DNA from: Pontibacter sp. G13
GTDB lineage: Bacteria > Bacteroidota > Bacteroidia > J057
Direction of reading: 5' to 3'
DNA: 64,000 nt
Assembly: GCF_031851795.1 (NCBI RefSeq)
Contig: NZ_CP134696.1
Coordinates: 7,068,001 to 7,132,000, forward strand
Below are positions 1 through 7,834 of the stretch, one piece after another (positions within the stretch are counted from its first letter, which is position 1; each line of letters begins with the position of its first letter). The translations under genes and the position numbers were made by a program. The notes below the pieces were generated by a model. That model was not told where the DNA came from and searched no databases. It saw nothing but the letters and a program-made list of their open reading frames with translations.

Positions 1-84
1 ATCTCCTTGTGGGTTCCCCGATTTCTCCAAAACATCCAGGGCCGGCAGCGTGTCCTATTCATAGCATCTTAGAAAGCCTCGTTC

Positions 85-720
85 ATGAAATATATCGATC
101 GGTCCAATTGGGCCCGAAGACAGCATTTTGAGTTTTTCACCAGCCTCGATTATCCGCCTTTCAATCTGACTGCGATGGTGGATATCGCCCCACTTTCCCG
201 ATTTGCGAAAGCTCGTAATTGGTCCATTTTCCGGACAGTCCTGTACCTGACTTCAAGGGCTGCGAATGAGATTCCGGAATTTCGGCAGCGGATACGCGGG
301 GAAGATATTGTGGAGCATGAGGTGGTTCACCCTTCCTATACCTCCATGACGGACGCCAATGTGTTCAGCTTCACGGAGGTCGATTATCAGCCTGATATTG
401 AGCAGTTTTTTGCCGAATGCCTCGCGGCTGAATCAGCGGTCAAGTCCGAGGCCAGCTTGGAGGACGATCCCAATCGGGATGACTATTTGTTCCTATCCTG
501 TGTGCCTTGGGTGCACTTCACGAGTTTTGTGCATCCCGTGCATATCAGTGGGGTGGACAGCGTGCCGAGGATCACGTGGGGCAAGCATGTCTGGAAGGGG
601 GACCGGCTGGAAATGCCGCTGAGTATGCAAGCACATCACGCCCTCGTGGACGGCTGGCATACTGGACAGTTTTTCAAGCTGATGGAGGAAATGGCTCAGA
701 CCCCCGAAGCCTTCCTTTGA
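85..720 (+). CDS. Chloramphenicol acetyltransferase-family (CatA-like) acyltransferase
   Basis: 211 residues, the normal length for type A chloramphenicol acetyltransferases, which move acetyl from acetyl-CoA to a hydroxyl of the drug. The C-terminal part carries the family signature HHALVDG, with the expected catalytic base at His185 and Asp189 four residues later. The N-terminal region (RxxxFEFF, then YPPFNLTAMVDI) also fits the family. It has no signal peptide and should be cytoplasmic. The gene starts at an ATG and its last 25 bp overlap the end of the convergent glycosyltransferase gene. Many chromosomal CatA relatives in Bacteroidota have no shown resistance role, so the family is clear but the substrate is not. 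Confidence 0.85.
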   Translation: MKYIDRSNWARRQHFEFFTSLDYPPFNLTAMVDIAPLSRFAKARNWSIFRTVLYLTSRAANEIPEFRQRIRGEDIVEHEVVHPSYTSMTDANVFSFTEVDYQPDIEQFFAECLAAESAVKSEASLEDDPNRDDYLFLSCVPWVHFTSFVHPVHISGVDSVPRITWGKHVWKGDRLEMPLSMQAHHALVDGWHTGQFFKLMEEMAQTPEAFL

Positions 721-1886
721 TCCAGCCAGCGCGAGACCGAGTAGGCGACCCAGCCCATGAGGAGTGGGTCGATGGGAATTCGATATCTGGGTTCTCCGTG
801 GAGGAATGCATGTACTCCACTGAAATACAGGATAGTGAGTAGGATGGGGAACCAGAGAATCCCTCGGTTGGACATCCGCAGCCAACCCACCAAGGCCCAT
901 GCAAACAGCATCACAAGCGCGAGGGAAAGGCCCCAGACGATCCATCCACGGAGTCCCCAGAAAACTTCTGAAGGACCCAGCCAAAATTTGCGGAGATTGA
1001 GGAGCGGAGCGCGTAGCAAGTCGATCGGATGCTCGGCAAAATGTTGCATGACGGCCTCTCGCAATGCCTGATCTCGTTGAATGGGGTCTGGGATGTCTGC
1101 ATAAATTCCCAAATCGTAGAGGTGGTCTCCGACCCAGATTCCGGTTGTGTCGCTGGGGACATTGACTTGGCCGTGGTACCAGACTTCGCCCATGCCATGG
1201 TTGAGTCGGACGAATTGATCGTATTTCTGGGTATTGTGCCACCACCAAGGTGCGAGGAACAGGAGGTAAATGAAGACGTATTTGCCCATTTCCATGAAAA
1301 TCGTTCTGCGCGGCGACCGATGGACGAGCAGGTAGGAAAGCAATAGGAGCGGTGCCAATATATCCAAGGTGGGACGAATGAGGATCGACAGCACGGCAAT
1401 CATGCTTCCTTGCCAGAAATACCGGTGATGCCAGCACCAGACGATCGCAATCAGGCACGTGGTAAATGGCACTTCCGTGTAGGCATGATCCGAAAAATAT
1501 ATAAGCGTAGGCCAGCAGGCATACCCAATCGCCGCCCAAACGCCTGCCTGATGTGCGCGATCTCTTCCCAAAGCGTGGGAAATGCTGCTAGTCCAACTGT
1601 ACAGCAGCCAGCATCCGAGTGCCGACAGCAGCCAATTGAAGTAAATCACATTCGGGAATCCTCCGACCAATACCAAGATGGCTGGATAGCCCGGCATGAT
1701 CTTGATGCTCGAAAGCAGTTGTCCCGCCTTCAATTCCTCCATCGCCAATTGATACACCCCATCATCTCGGGTGAGGTGCGAATAGCCATCAGGATGGTAA
1801 ATCGTCATCCAGATCAGCATGCGAATGGCCACAGTCAACAGGCAGATGTGCCATATCCGGATATGTCTCCAACTGAATCTGGTCAA
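696..1886 (-). CDS. GT-C type membrane glycosyltransferase (ArnT/PMT, family 39-like)
   Basis: 396 residues with about ten hydrophobic segments. After the first membrane segment there is a loop with the acidic pair RDDGVYQLA, where GT-C enzymes keep the catalytic aspartate that acts on lipid-linked sugar donors. A proline/tryptophan-rich segment (APWWWHN) sits mid-protein. It would act in the inner membrane and glycosylate an envelope component. The start is a TTG directly behind the stop of the hydrolase gene; the first in-frame ATG (1820) would cut into the first membrane helix, so TTG is preferred. It is co-transcribed with the upstream hydrolase (3-bp gap). The acceptor cannot be told. 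Confidence 0.75.
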   Translation of the reverse strand: MTRFSWRHIRIWHICLLTVAIRMLIWMTIYHPDGYSHLTRDDGVYQLAMEELKAGQLLSSIKIMPGYPAILVLVGGFPNVIYFNWLLSALGCWLLYSWTSSISHALGRDRAHQAGVWAAIGYACWPTLIYFSDHAYTEVPFTTCLIAIVWCWHHRYFWQGSMIAVLSILIRPTLDILAPLLLLSYLLVHRSPRRTIFMEMGKYVFIYLLFLAPWWWHNTQKYDQFVRLNHGMGEVWYHGQVNVPSDTTGIWVGDHLYDLGIYADIPDPIQRDQALREAVMQHFAEHPIDLLRAPLLNLRKFWLGPSEVFWGLRGWIVWGLSLALVMLFAWALVGWLRMSNRGILWFPILLTILYFSGVHAFLHGEPRYRIPIDPLLMGWVAYSVSRWLDQRKASGV

Positions 1887-1889
1887 AGC

Positions 1890-2771
1890 TCAGGAGAGGT
1901 TAGGGGTGGGGGCGAGCATCATTTCAAGCGCGGCGCGTCCCCATCGATCGGGATCTTCCAGCATGGGGTAGTGCCCCAATTGATCCAGGAGCTTAAGTTG
2001 GCTGTGGGGGATTTCGTCATGTAGGACGGTGGCCATTTTTGCGACTGCGACGGGGTCCTCTGTCGCCCAGAGGATCTGGATGGGAAGTTGGGTCTGTTGG
2101 AGGGAGCCAATCCATCTGTGCCAAAATTGGGATCGCTCGCGGATGTATTGGGTCAATTTTGGGAGGGCTTCCCTGCCGCCCTTGGCAATGAGCAATTGCC
2201 AGAGGGATTCCAATTCTTCCATCGTCAGATAGTCAGGCCGATAGCCGATTTTGCGCATATTTCGCTGAAAGGTGGAGAAGGAAGCCAGTTTGGCGACCGT
2301 TGGGCCCCATCGTTTGTGCATGAGCAGCTTCTGGATCGGTCGAAGTTGGGACAGCTCGATGTGCATGCTGCCATTGGCGAGCAGTACTCCGGTGAGGTCC
2401 ATGGGGAGTAATTCGCGATGATGTCGGGCGATGAGTTCTGTGGCGATACTTGTGCCGTAGTCGTGTGCCAATACCTGTGCGCGCGTGAGGTTGAGTTTTT
2501 GCCAGAGGAGCAATGCCACGTCTGTCTGGTCGATGAGGGAGTAGGAATAATCGGAAGGCTTGTCGGAAAGGCCGAAGCCGGGGTGATCATGGACGATGAC
2601 CCGAAAATGCCGTTCCAGCATGGGCAATACCTTGACGTAATCCCATGAACAGGTGGGATACCCATGCAAAATTACCAGTGGTGGTTTCATGGAGTCGGAA
2701 TCGTAGTAGAAGACCCGCATCCCCAAAATCTCGGCGTAGGTGCCTTTTTGTTCCCATTCCGCGATCGTCAT
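1890..2771 (-). CDS. Alpha/beta hydrolase with Asp nucleophile (haloalkane dehalogenase/epoxide hydrolase/MEST-like)
   Basis: 293 residues. The oxyanion-hole motif is HGYP (36-39). The nucleophile elbow reads AHDYGTS, with Asp104 rather than Ser at the nucleophile position, as in haloalkane dehalogenases, epoxide hydrolases and mammalian MEST proteins. The likely acid is Asp239 (WATEDPVA) and the likely base His267 (LGHYPMLEDPD). There is no signal peptide. I chose the ATG at 2771 because an AGGA-type ribosome site lies just upstream; the longer reading frame to 2840 adds sequence unlike the family. It lies 3 bp ahead of the glycosyltransferase gene, so both are probably one transcript. The substrate is unknown; the HDYG elbow resembles MEST more than a dehalogenase. 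Confidence 0.82.
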   Translation of the reverse strand: MTIAEWEQKGTYAEILGMRVFYYDSDSMKPPLVILHGYPTCSWDYVKVLPMLERHFRVIVHDHPGFGLSDKPSDYSYSLIDQTDVALLLWQKLNLTRAQVLAHDYGTSIATELIARHHRELLPMDLTGVLLANGSMHIELSQLRPIQKLLMHKRWGPTVAKLASFSTFQRNMRKIGYRPDYLTMEELESLWQLLIAKGGREALPKLTQYIRERSQFWHRWIGSLQQTQLPIQILWATEDPVAVAKMATVLHDEIPHSQLKLLDQLGHYPMLEDPDRWGRAALEMMLAPTPNLS

Positions 2772-2854
2772 AGTCCTGTCATCCTTTTGGCATTGTGGAA
2801 ATGTATCCTGCCAATCAAGCCAAATTCGGTGAGATCGCAAAATGGGGGAGGGTA

Positions 2855-2880
2855 CAAAAAAAGCCGGCTCTGAGCCGGCT
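2855..2880 (-). terminator. Intrinsic terminator of the 58-residue protein gene
   Basis: On the minus strand a perfect 8-bp stem (AGCCGGCT, 3-nt loop) is followed by seven T residues, 49 bp after the stop of the small basic protein gene. It separates that transcript from the hydrolase gene downstream. Confidence 0.85.
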
Positions 2881-2928
2881 AATTGTTGGCGGACGAATCC
2901 GCCTGTATGTCGTGCTGCAACGTGCGCA

Positions 2929-3105
2929 TTAGCTCGCTGCTTGAACTGCTTTCACTTTGGCCTCCAAGGATTGGATGACATCGTAGTTAGCACGCTCTGG
3001 AGTCATTTTGAATTTCTGAGTGACAGGGTTGGTCATCAAAGAAAATCTTCTCCGGCTAGCTCGGCTACGCAACTTCAGCTTCTTTTTCGTATACTTCTTG
3101 GACAT
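2929..3105 (-). CDS. Small highly basic protein, 58 residues, unrecognised
   Basis: I do not recognise this protein. It starts MSKKYTKKKLKL and has an arginine-rich stretch (RSRASRRRF), then a more ordinary C-terminal half ending VKAVQAAS. About a third of the residues are Lys or Arg, as in small ribosomal or nucleic-acid-binding proteins. Support for a real gene is strong: ATG start, an AAGGA ribosome site 6 nt upstream, a promoter with the exact -7 element TACCTTTG (the same octamer as the rpmG promoter) and its own terminator. It is divergent to nothing and stands alone between the NdpA-like gene and the hydrolase. A ribosome-associated role is only a guess from charge and promoter. Confidence 0.8.
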   Translation of the reverse strand: MSKKYTKKKLKLRSRASRRRFSLMTNPVTQKFKMTPERANYDVIQSLEAKVKAVQAAS

Positions 3106-3132
3106 GATTTTTCCTTTTTCTTACAGTGGAGG

Positions 3133-3163
3133 CAAAGGTAGCTAATTCTTCAAAAAACAGAAA
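3133..3163 (-). promoter_or_regulatory. Bacteroidota-type promoter for the 58-residue protein gene
   Basis: On the minus strand TTTC, 19 nt, then TACCTTTG, matching the primary-sigma consensus TTTG-N19-TAnnTTTG with one mismatch. The predicted transcript starts about 20 nt before the ATG. Confidence 0.65.
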
Positions 3164-3212
3164 ACTATTTTCAAAATTATTGAGCATTTCCGTAACCTTT
3201 CCTCAGAAGCTG

Positions 3213-4271
3213 CTAGGATTCCATTTCCTCGTTGAAGTAGACGCGGTAGTAAAACATATCGCGCTGCTCGTCATAGCACCGTTCGAGGTACTGCTCGGTA
3301 TCCTCAAGGCGCTTGGGATCGATTCGGATCTCCAGCGGCGTATCAAGCTTGATGATGCTCTTGAAGTTCTTCTTCTGCGTACGGACGGCATATTTGCTGA
3401 TCTCGAATCCTTCCTCAGCGGGTGCCAATCCCGTGTCCTGCTCGTAATCCTTGCGGTAGGTGTCGAATTTCTCCTGTGTCTCAGGCTTGGGAAAGACCTC
3501 CTTCTTGAAGTCGTTCATGTCGAAGTCCTGATTATCCATGAAGTAGTTCATGGATTTGTTCAGGAACATCACCTGCTCCTTTTTGTCCTCCTCACGTGAA
3601 AGTACCTCGTCGCAGAAGTCGCGTGTGAGGTTCATGAAGTTCTCGGTCTGGTAGCTGTGGTCGTGGAGACGCTGTACCTGCAGGAATTCATCACGCCAGT
3701 ACTGCGTGTCCTCGCTGACTTTGTTGATCATCAGGACGCTGAATCCGTCGTCTTCGAAGGTTTTGAAGATGAGGCATCCTTTGTCGAGTTTCTTGACATT
3801 GATCCCGAGTGCGGGCTCGATGGAAACCGCATCCGGCTCCTCGTCCACTTTGAGGAACATGTCCTTGATTTCGGATTTGAAGATCCCGATGGCTTCGAGT
3901 TCTACGCCATCCACGACGCATTCGCGGAAATGAGCAACGTGCAACTCGCCGGATTTGATGTAAGGGTGCTGGGAGCGGTCATACAGGTGCATCAAGATCC
4001 GGTGGGAAACGTCGAGGAATTCCTCCCGGCTCTGGGAGAATAGTTCCCCGATGGATTTGTACATCATATTGTGCTCCAAGCTCACCGGGTGGGAAAACTT
4101 GAAGAATTCCTCGGCCTTGAACGGCTTGAGGTAATAGTCTTGAAGAATAAAGGCCAAACGCTCATCCAACTCGACCAGCGACTTGGAGGCTACGTACCCC
4201 TGTTTCTTGGATTTGTTTCCGACCTTGTGTACCGCGAGGGTAGTCAGGCGGGCATTCGACAAATCGATCAT
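3213..4271 (-). CDS. Nucleoid-associated protein, NdpA/YejK family
   Basis: 352 residues, cytoplasmic, no membrane segment. The N-terminus (a Val-His-Lys-Val-Gly-Asn-Lys stretch) and the central PALGINVKKLDKGCLIFKT region fit the 37-kDa nucleoid-associated protein family, whose E. coli member YejK binds the nucleoid. Bacteroidota members are usually 330-350 residues, so it is full length. The ATG at 4271 follows an acceptable spacer. It is monocistronic: the 158-bp upstream gap separates it from nnr. Its action on DNA in this phylum has not been shown as far as I know. Confidence 0.85.
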   Translation of the reverse strand: MIDLSNARLTTLAVHKVGNKSKKQGYVASKSLVELDERLAFILQDYYLKPFKAEEFFKFSHPVSLEHNMMYKSIGELFSQSREEFLDVSHRILMHLYDRSQHPYIKSGELHVAHFRECVVDGVELEAIGIFKSEIKDMFLKVDEEPDAVSIEPALGINVKKLDKGCLIFKTFEDDGFSVLMINKVSEDTQYWRDEFLQVQRLHDHSYQTENFMNLTRDFCDEVLSREEDKKEQVMFLNKSMNYFMDNQDFDMNDFKKEVFPKPETQEKFDTYRKDYEQDTGLAPAEEGFEISKYAVRTQKKNFKSIIKLDTPLEIRIDPKRLEDTEQYLERCYDEQRDMFYYRVYFNEEMES

Positions 4272-4429
4272 CTGTAATTCTAATTGGGAAGCTGATGAAT
4301 GTTCATTCCTTCACGCCAACAGCAGGAAGATCCTCAACACGCAACAGCCGCTTTGAAGAAATGTGCCCGGCAAAATACGTCAACGGCATTGACATAGGCA
4401 ATGGATGGAGGAGGTGAGATTTCCCACAG

Positions 4430-5950
4430 TTATCCACAATCGGTTCTGAGTTGTGAAATGAGGTCCATCGCAGAAATATGCGCCTGTCCCAACTGGGTGG
4501 CAGCCCGATCTCCTGCCTGCCCGTGGAAAAAGGCGCCTGCCGAGGCGGCTTCCATCGTGCCCATTCCACCCGCTGCCAAGGCGGCAATCACTCCCGAAAG
4601 CACATCCCCACTGCCTCCTGTGGCCATTCCGGGGTTTCCCGTGGTGTTGATGTGGGTACGTCCATCGGGATGGGCGATGATGGTTCCCGCGCCTTTGAGA
4701 AGCACGGTGACTTGTCGATCCTGTGCCAATCGCTCGGCGGATTCCATGCGACGGGCATTCACGTTTTCGAGCCCTGTGAGTCGGCGCATCTCTCCCGGAT
4801 GTGGCGTCAAGATCGTCTGCTCGGGAAGCATGGCCCATAGCTCGGGCATCTGGGAGAGGATATTCAGCCCGTCTGCATCCAAAATCAACGGAACCTGGAT
4901 CATCGGTAGCGCTTCTGCCAGAAATTTCCGGGTGTCCGGATGAGTGCCCATTCCGGGACCTAGCGCAATCGCCGATTTGCCGGAAAGATGTTGATCCATC
5001 AATCTGGCGTCATCTGGGGTCAAATGCTCATCGCTCGATCTGGAAGTCAGGCACATGGCCTCGGGGACATGGCTGTAGAATGGGAGCCGACAACTCTCCG
5101 GTACCAGTGCCGTGCAGAGACCCGCACCTGCCCGAATAGCCGCTGAAGCGGTCAGGATAGGAGCCCCAGCCATTTGGCGACTACCACCGATCACCAAGAC
5201 GTGCCCGAAGGTGCCTTTGTGTCCGGCTGTGGGTCGCAAAGGGATTTGCTGTGAGATCCATTCGCCTGTAATGGTCCGCCGCTGAATGCCCAATTCCTCG
5301 ATGACTTCTGGCCAGATGCCGATGTCGTGCACATGGACTTGGCCACACTCTAGCATGGCCGGAGTAACCACGTGGCAGACTTTGGGAAGCTGGAAGGTAA
5401 TGGTGTGCTCGGCTCGGATCACCGGGTTGATGGTCTCGCCCGTGTTGGCGTTCAATCCACTAGGCAGATCGATAGCTACCGTTGGGAGTGATGTTTTCCG
5501 GAAGAATTGGACCAATTCCAAAATGCTGCCCCGGAGCGGTTCCGTCACGCCAAACCCCAGCAAGGCGTCGATGAGCAGCGGTGGAGTAGGGAAGGAGCTA
5601 AGTACCTCGGAAGGGGCATCTTGACCAAATGGATTGATGGGAATGGGCAATTCCCCGATGATCCGATAATTGATCTCGGCATCCCCTTGGTAGCGTGCTG
5701 GATCGTGAGAGAGGATGATTTGGACATCCTTCCCCGCCAGATGTAAATGACGGGCAATGACTAGTCCATCTCCGCCATTGTTGCCCGGGCCCGCCAGAAT
5801 CAGGAAGGTCTGTTGATCAGGGTATTGCTTTAGGATCTCCTGCGTGGCACCGCCAGCGGCCTGTTCCATGAGCACAATGCCGGGGACATGGCGCTCGTGG
5901 ATTTGGATATGGTCTGCCTGTTTGATCTGTGGGCCGGTGGCGACGAGCAT
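4430..5950 (-). CDS. nnr: Bifunctional NAD(P)H-hydrate epimerase / ADP-dependent dehydratase
   Basis: 506 residues with the two-domain layout of the nicotinamide-nucleotide repair enzyme. The N-terminal epimerase domain (about 1-215) has the signature GPGNNGGDG and interconverts R- and S-NAD(P)HX. The C-terminal ribokinase-fold dehydratase (about 225-500) has the GSGDVLSG anion-hole motif and removes water using ADP. Damaged NADH and NADPH are thereby restored in the cytosol. The ATG at 5950 is chosen because the reading frame upstream codes non-family sequence and overlaps the preceding gene, which stops 7 bp earlier. It is the last gene of a three-gene minus-strand operon. Confidence 0.95.
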   Translation of the reverse strand: MLVATGPQIKQADHIQIHERHVPGIVLMEQAAGGATQEILKQYPDQQTFLILAGPGNNGGDGLVIARHLHLAGKDVQIILSHDPARYQGDAEINYRIIGELPIPINPFGQDAPSEVLSSFPTPPLLIDALLGFGVTEPLRGSILELVQFFRKTSLPTVAIDLPSGLNANTGETINPVIRAEHTITFQLPKVCHVVTPAMLECGQVHVHDIGIWPEVIEELGIQRRTITGEWISQQIPLRPTAGHKGTFGHVLVIGGSRQMAGAPILTASAAIRAGAGLCTALVPESCRLPFYSHVPEAMCLTSRSSDEHLTPDDARLMDQHLSGKSAIALGPGMGTHPDTRKFLAEALPMIQVPLILDADGLNILSQMPELWAMLPEQTILTPHPGEMRRLTGLENVNARRMESAERLAQDRQVTVLLKGAGTIIAHPDGRTHINTTGNPGMATGGSGDVLSGVIAALAAGGMGTMEAASAGAFFHGQAGDRAATQLGQAHISAMDLISQLRTDCG

Positions 5951-5957
5951 GCTGGAA

Positions 5958-6467
5958 TTAGTTGGAGGGTTGGATTTTCTGGATGGGCCATCCGGCGTCT
6001 TTGAGCACCCAGAAAGCGGTGTCGGCCTGAGAGGTCCCACGTTGAATTTGGCTGGGAAGGTACAGGATTTTTTCAAATTGCCGAGAGCCCCGCCTAAACC
6101 AGATATGGATATTGGCACGAGATACGCCGATCACCGCCGGGTGGTATTCGATGCGCTCCACATGTTCCCGCTGAATCATCGTCGCCAGCGAAATATTCCG
6201 GTATTGAAACGCCGCATACAGGGCACCCAGCGCAGCCAGTGCAAAAAATGCCACGAGGAACCAGTTTTCGATTCCATAGGTGATACCTGCCCCGACGGTC
6301 AGGGCGATGGCGAGCAGGGTGTACAGGATCCAAGCAGTCCGGAGGCCCTTGGAGTGAAGCCATCCTTGGAGCCTCCCCGTCCAGCCCCGGTGCTCCACCT
6401 CGATCCGGTCGGGAAGCACGAGGCATTGGCCTTGCTTGATGGGAAATGAATGGACGTGTGTGCGCAT
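5958..6467 (-). CDS. Two-helix membrane protein of unknown function (PH-like)
   Basis: 169 residues. Two adjacent membrane helices (about 45-85, WILYTLLAIALTVGAG and WFLVAFFALAALGALY) sit between a short N-terminal beta-rich part and a C-terminal part that looks like a small beta domain (ERIEYHPAVIGVSRANIHIWF). This arrangement resembles bacterial PH-like membrane proteins, but I cannot assign a family. It is the middle gene of an operon, 9 bp after the lipoprotein gene and 7 bp before nnr. Confidence 0.7.
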   Translation of the reverse strand: MRTHVHSFPIKQGQCLVLPDRIEVEHRGWTGRLQGWLHSKGLRTAWILYTLLAIALTVGAGITYGIENWFLVAFFALAALGALYAAFQYRNISLATMIQREHVERIEYHPAVIGVSRANIHIWFRRGSRQFEKILYLPSQIQRGTSQADTAFWVLKDAGWPIQKIQPSN

Positions 6468-6476
6468 ACAGGCGGA

Positions 6477-7031
6477 TTAGTTGGATTGAATCTGAGATTG
6501 GTACTCCTCCACGAGATCCGCTACCCGATAGAGCTTCCGTTTGGTCATCCATTTTTCCTTCTGGAATTGCAGGTCCATCACCTGTGTCGGGAAGGATTCG
6601 TCCAGCCCGAGGTCCCAACGCGATTCCAGATAGATCAGCTCGGGATCGACCTCCTCGAAATCCCCGTGATAGATCATGTTGTCCACTTCCAGCGGGACTT
6701 CCTTGAGGTGCTTTTCACGGAGAGACTCGTCTCCGTACAGCTCGGTCCAGATCACGTATCGGCTCCCTCCGACATTGAGGAGGCCGCCTTTGTCCACCTT
6801 GAAATTTTGGTCCTTGATGACCTCGCCGGATTCGTCTGTCACGACAATGGTGTGGATGGAACCCGGTGCCAGATCGATTCGCTTGTAGCTCTTGGGAGGC
6901 ATTTTGTAGGCAAGTTCGTCGATCTTGACTTCGAGGGTCTGGTCTCCAAAATTGTCCAGATCCACATTTCCATCGTTGCAGCCCATCAAGGCAAATCCGG
7001 CCATCAGGCAAATCAGGTGGAAAAACTTCAT
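6477..7031 (-). CDS. Lipoprotein of unknown function
   Basis: 184 residues starting MKFFHLICLMAGFALMGC, a clear lipoprotein signal with lipidated Cys at 18. The mature part is acidic and beta-rich, with a segment resembling an immunoglobulin-like fold (APGSIHTIVVTDESGEVI) and a C-terminal part rich in Glu, Asp and Lys. The ATG at 7031 fits the signal peptide; the longer reading frame adds an unconvincing 56-residue extension. First gene of the operon with the two-helix protein and nnr. No family recognised. Confidence 0.75.
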   Translation of the reverse strand: MKFFHLICLMAGFALMGCNDGNVDLDNFGDQTLEVKIDELAYKMPPKSYKRIDLAPGSIHTIVVTDESGEVIKDQNFKVDKGGLLNVGGSRYVIWTELYGDESLREKHLKEVPLEVDNMIYHGDFEEVDPELIYLESRWDLGLDESFPTQVMDLQFQKEKWMTKRKLYRVADLVEEYQSQIQSN

Positions 7032-7274
7032 AGAGGTCATGTTGAGTCGTAGGTAACGGCAGGACTCTCCTGCTTCCAATGGCTTCAATGAGCCGGGACC
7101 CCGCAAGTACGTTGCACGGGGCCTTAGACAAAAAAACACATATCCCTTGGATTTGCCAACCTTCTGGATTGTCTGGAAGGCCGAATTCGGAAAGTTCAAT
7201 AATTGGGAATGGGAACACTGCCCTGATTTCGAGGTTCTTCATGGTACTTCAGTCCACCCCAAACGGAAACCGAC

Positions 7275-7658
7275 ATGATCGAAGCAACGGAACAGGCCAG
7301 ACAGGTGATCGCCCTGCATTGGCGGGCTTTTCAGGCCAACGACCTCCAGAAGGTGCTTTCCCACTATGCGGACGAGGCGCTCTTCTGTACCCCGGACGGG
7401 CCGCTCAAGGGCAAACAAGACCTTGAGGCGCTCTATCGCGAAATGTTCAAGCTCCTGCCTGCCAATGAAACCCACTGGGAGTTCAAGCAGACCTTTGTGG
7501 ATGACAATCGGGTGTACTGCATCTGGATGGCCGAAAGTCCCTTGGTGCGGATTCCCATCGGATCGGATACCTTTATCCTGGAAGACGGCAAGATCGTTTA
7601 CCAGACCTTCGCAGGGTATCTCACCCCCCAAGAACCGGGACGGGCCTCCTTTTCCTGA
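7275..7658 (+). CDS. SnoaL-like / NTF2-fold protein
   Basis: 127 residues with the usual layout of the NTF2-like superfamily: an N-terminal helix pair (QARQVIALHWRAFQANDLQKVLSHYADEALF), then the loop GPLKGKQDLEALYREMF and a beta sheet ending in GKIVYQTFAGYL. Such proteins are small-molecule isomerases, hydrolases or binding proteins, and ligand cannot be inferred. No signal peptide. Own terminator downstream; divergent from the lipoprotein operon with a 243-bp gap that should hold both promoters. Confidence 0.8.
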   Translation: MIEATEQARQVIALHWRAFQANDLQKVLSHYADEALFCTPDGPLKGKQDLEALYREMFKLLPANETHWEFKQTFVDDNRVYCIWMAESPLVRIPIGSDTFILEDGKIVYQTFAGYLTPQEPGRASFS

Positions 7659-7685
7659 TCCCCAAATGTTATGTGTGAAAAAAAG

Positions 7686-7726
7686 CGGCTACCTCCTGTT
7701 GGTTGGGGGGTAGCCGTTGTTTTTTA
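7686..7726 (+). terminator. Intrinsic terminator of the SnoaL-like gene
   Basis: Perfect 8-bp stem CGGCTACC/GGTAGCCG with a 15-nt loop followed by TTGTTTTTT on the plus strand, 28 bp after the stop codon. Confidence 0.75.
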
Positions 7727-7834
7727 GAAATGAACGATGCAATGTTGAACTCGCTCCGTGAAGTATCCCCTCCCAAAAACCACCCAAACTCTCGATACAT
7801 CTGCACAGCCCAAAAACCATCCACGCAGAAGTGA

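Noticed and set aside
493-1539. 348-codon open frame on the minus strand
   Set aside because: Shadow of the glycosyltransferase and acetyltransferase genes; wrong composition and no start signal.
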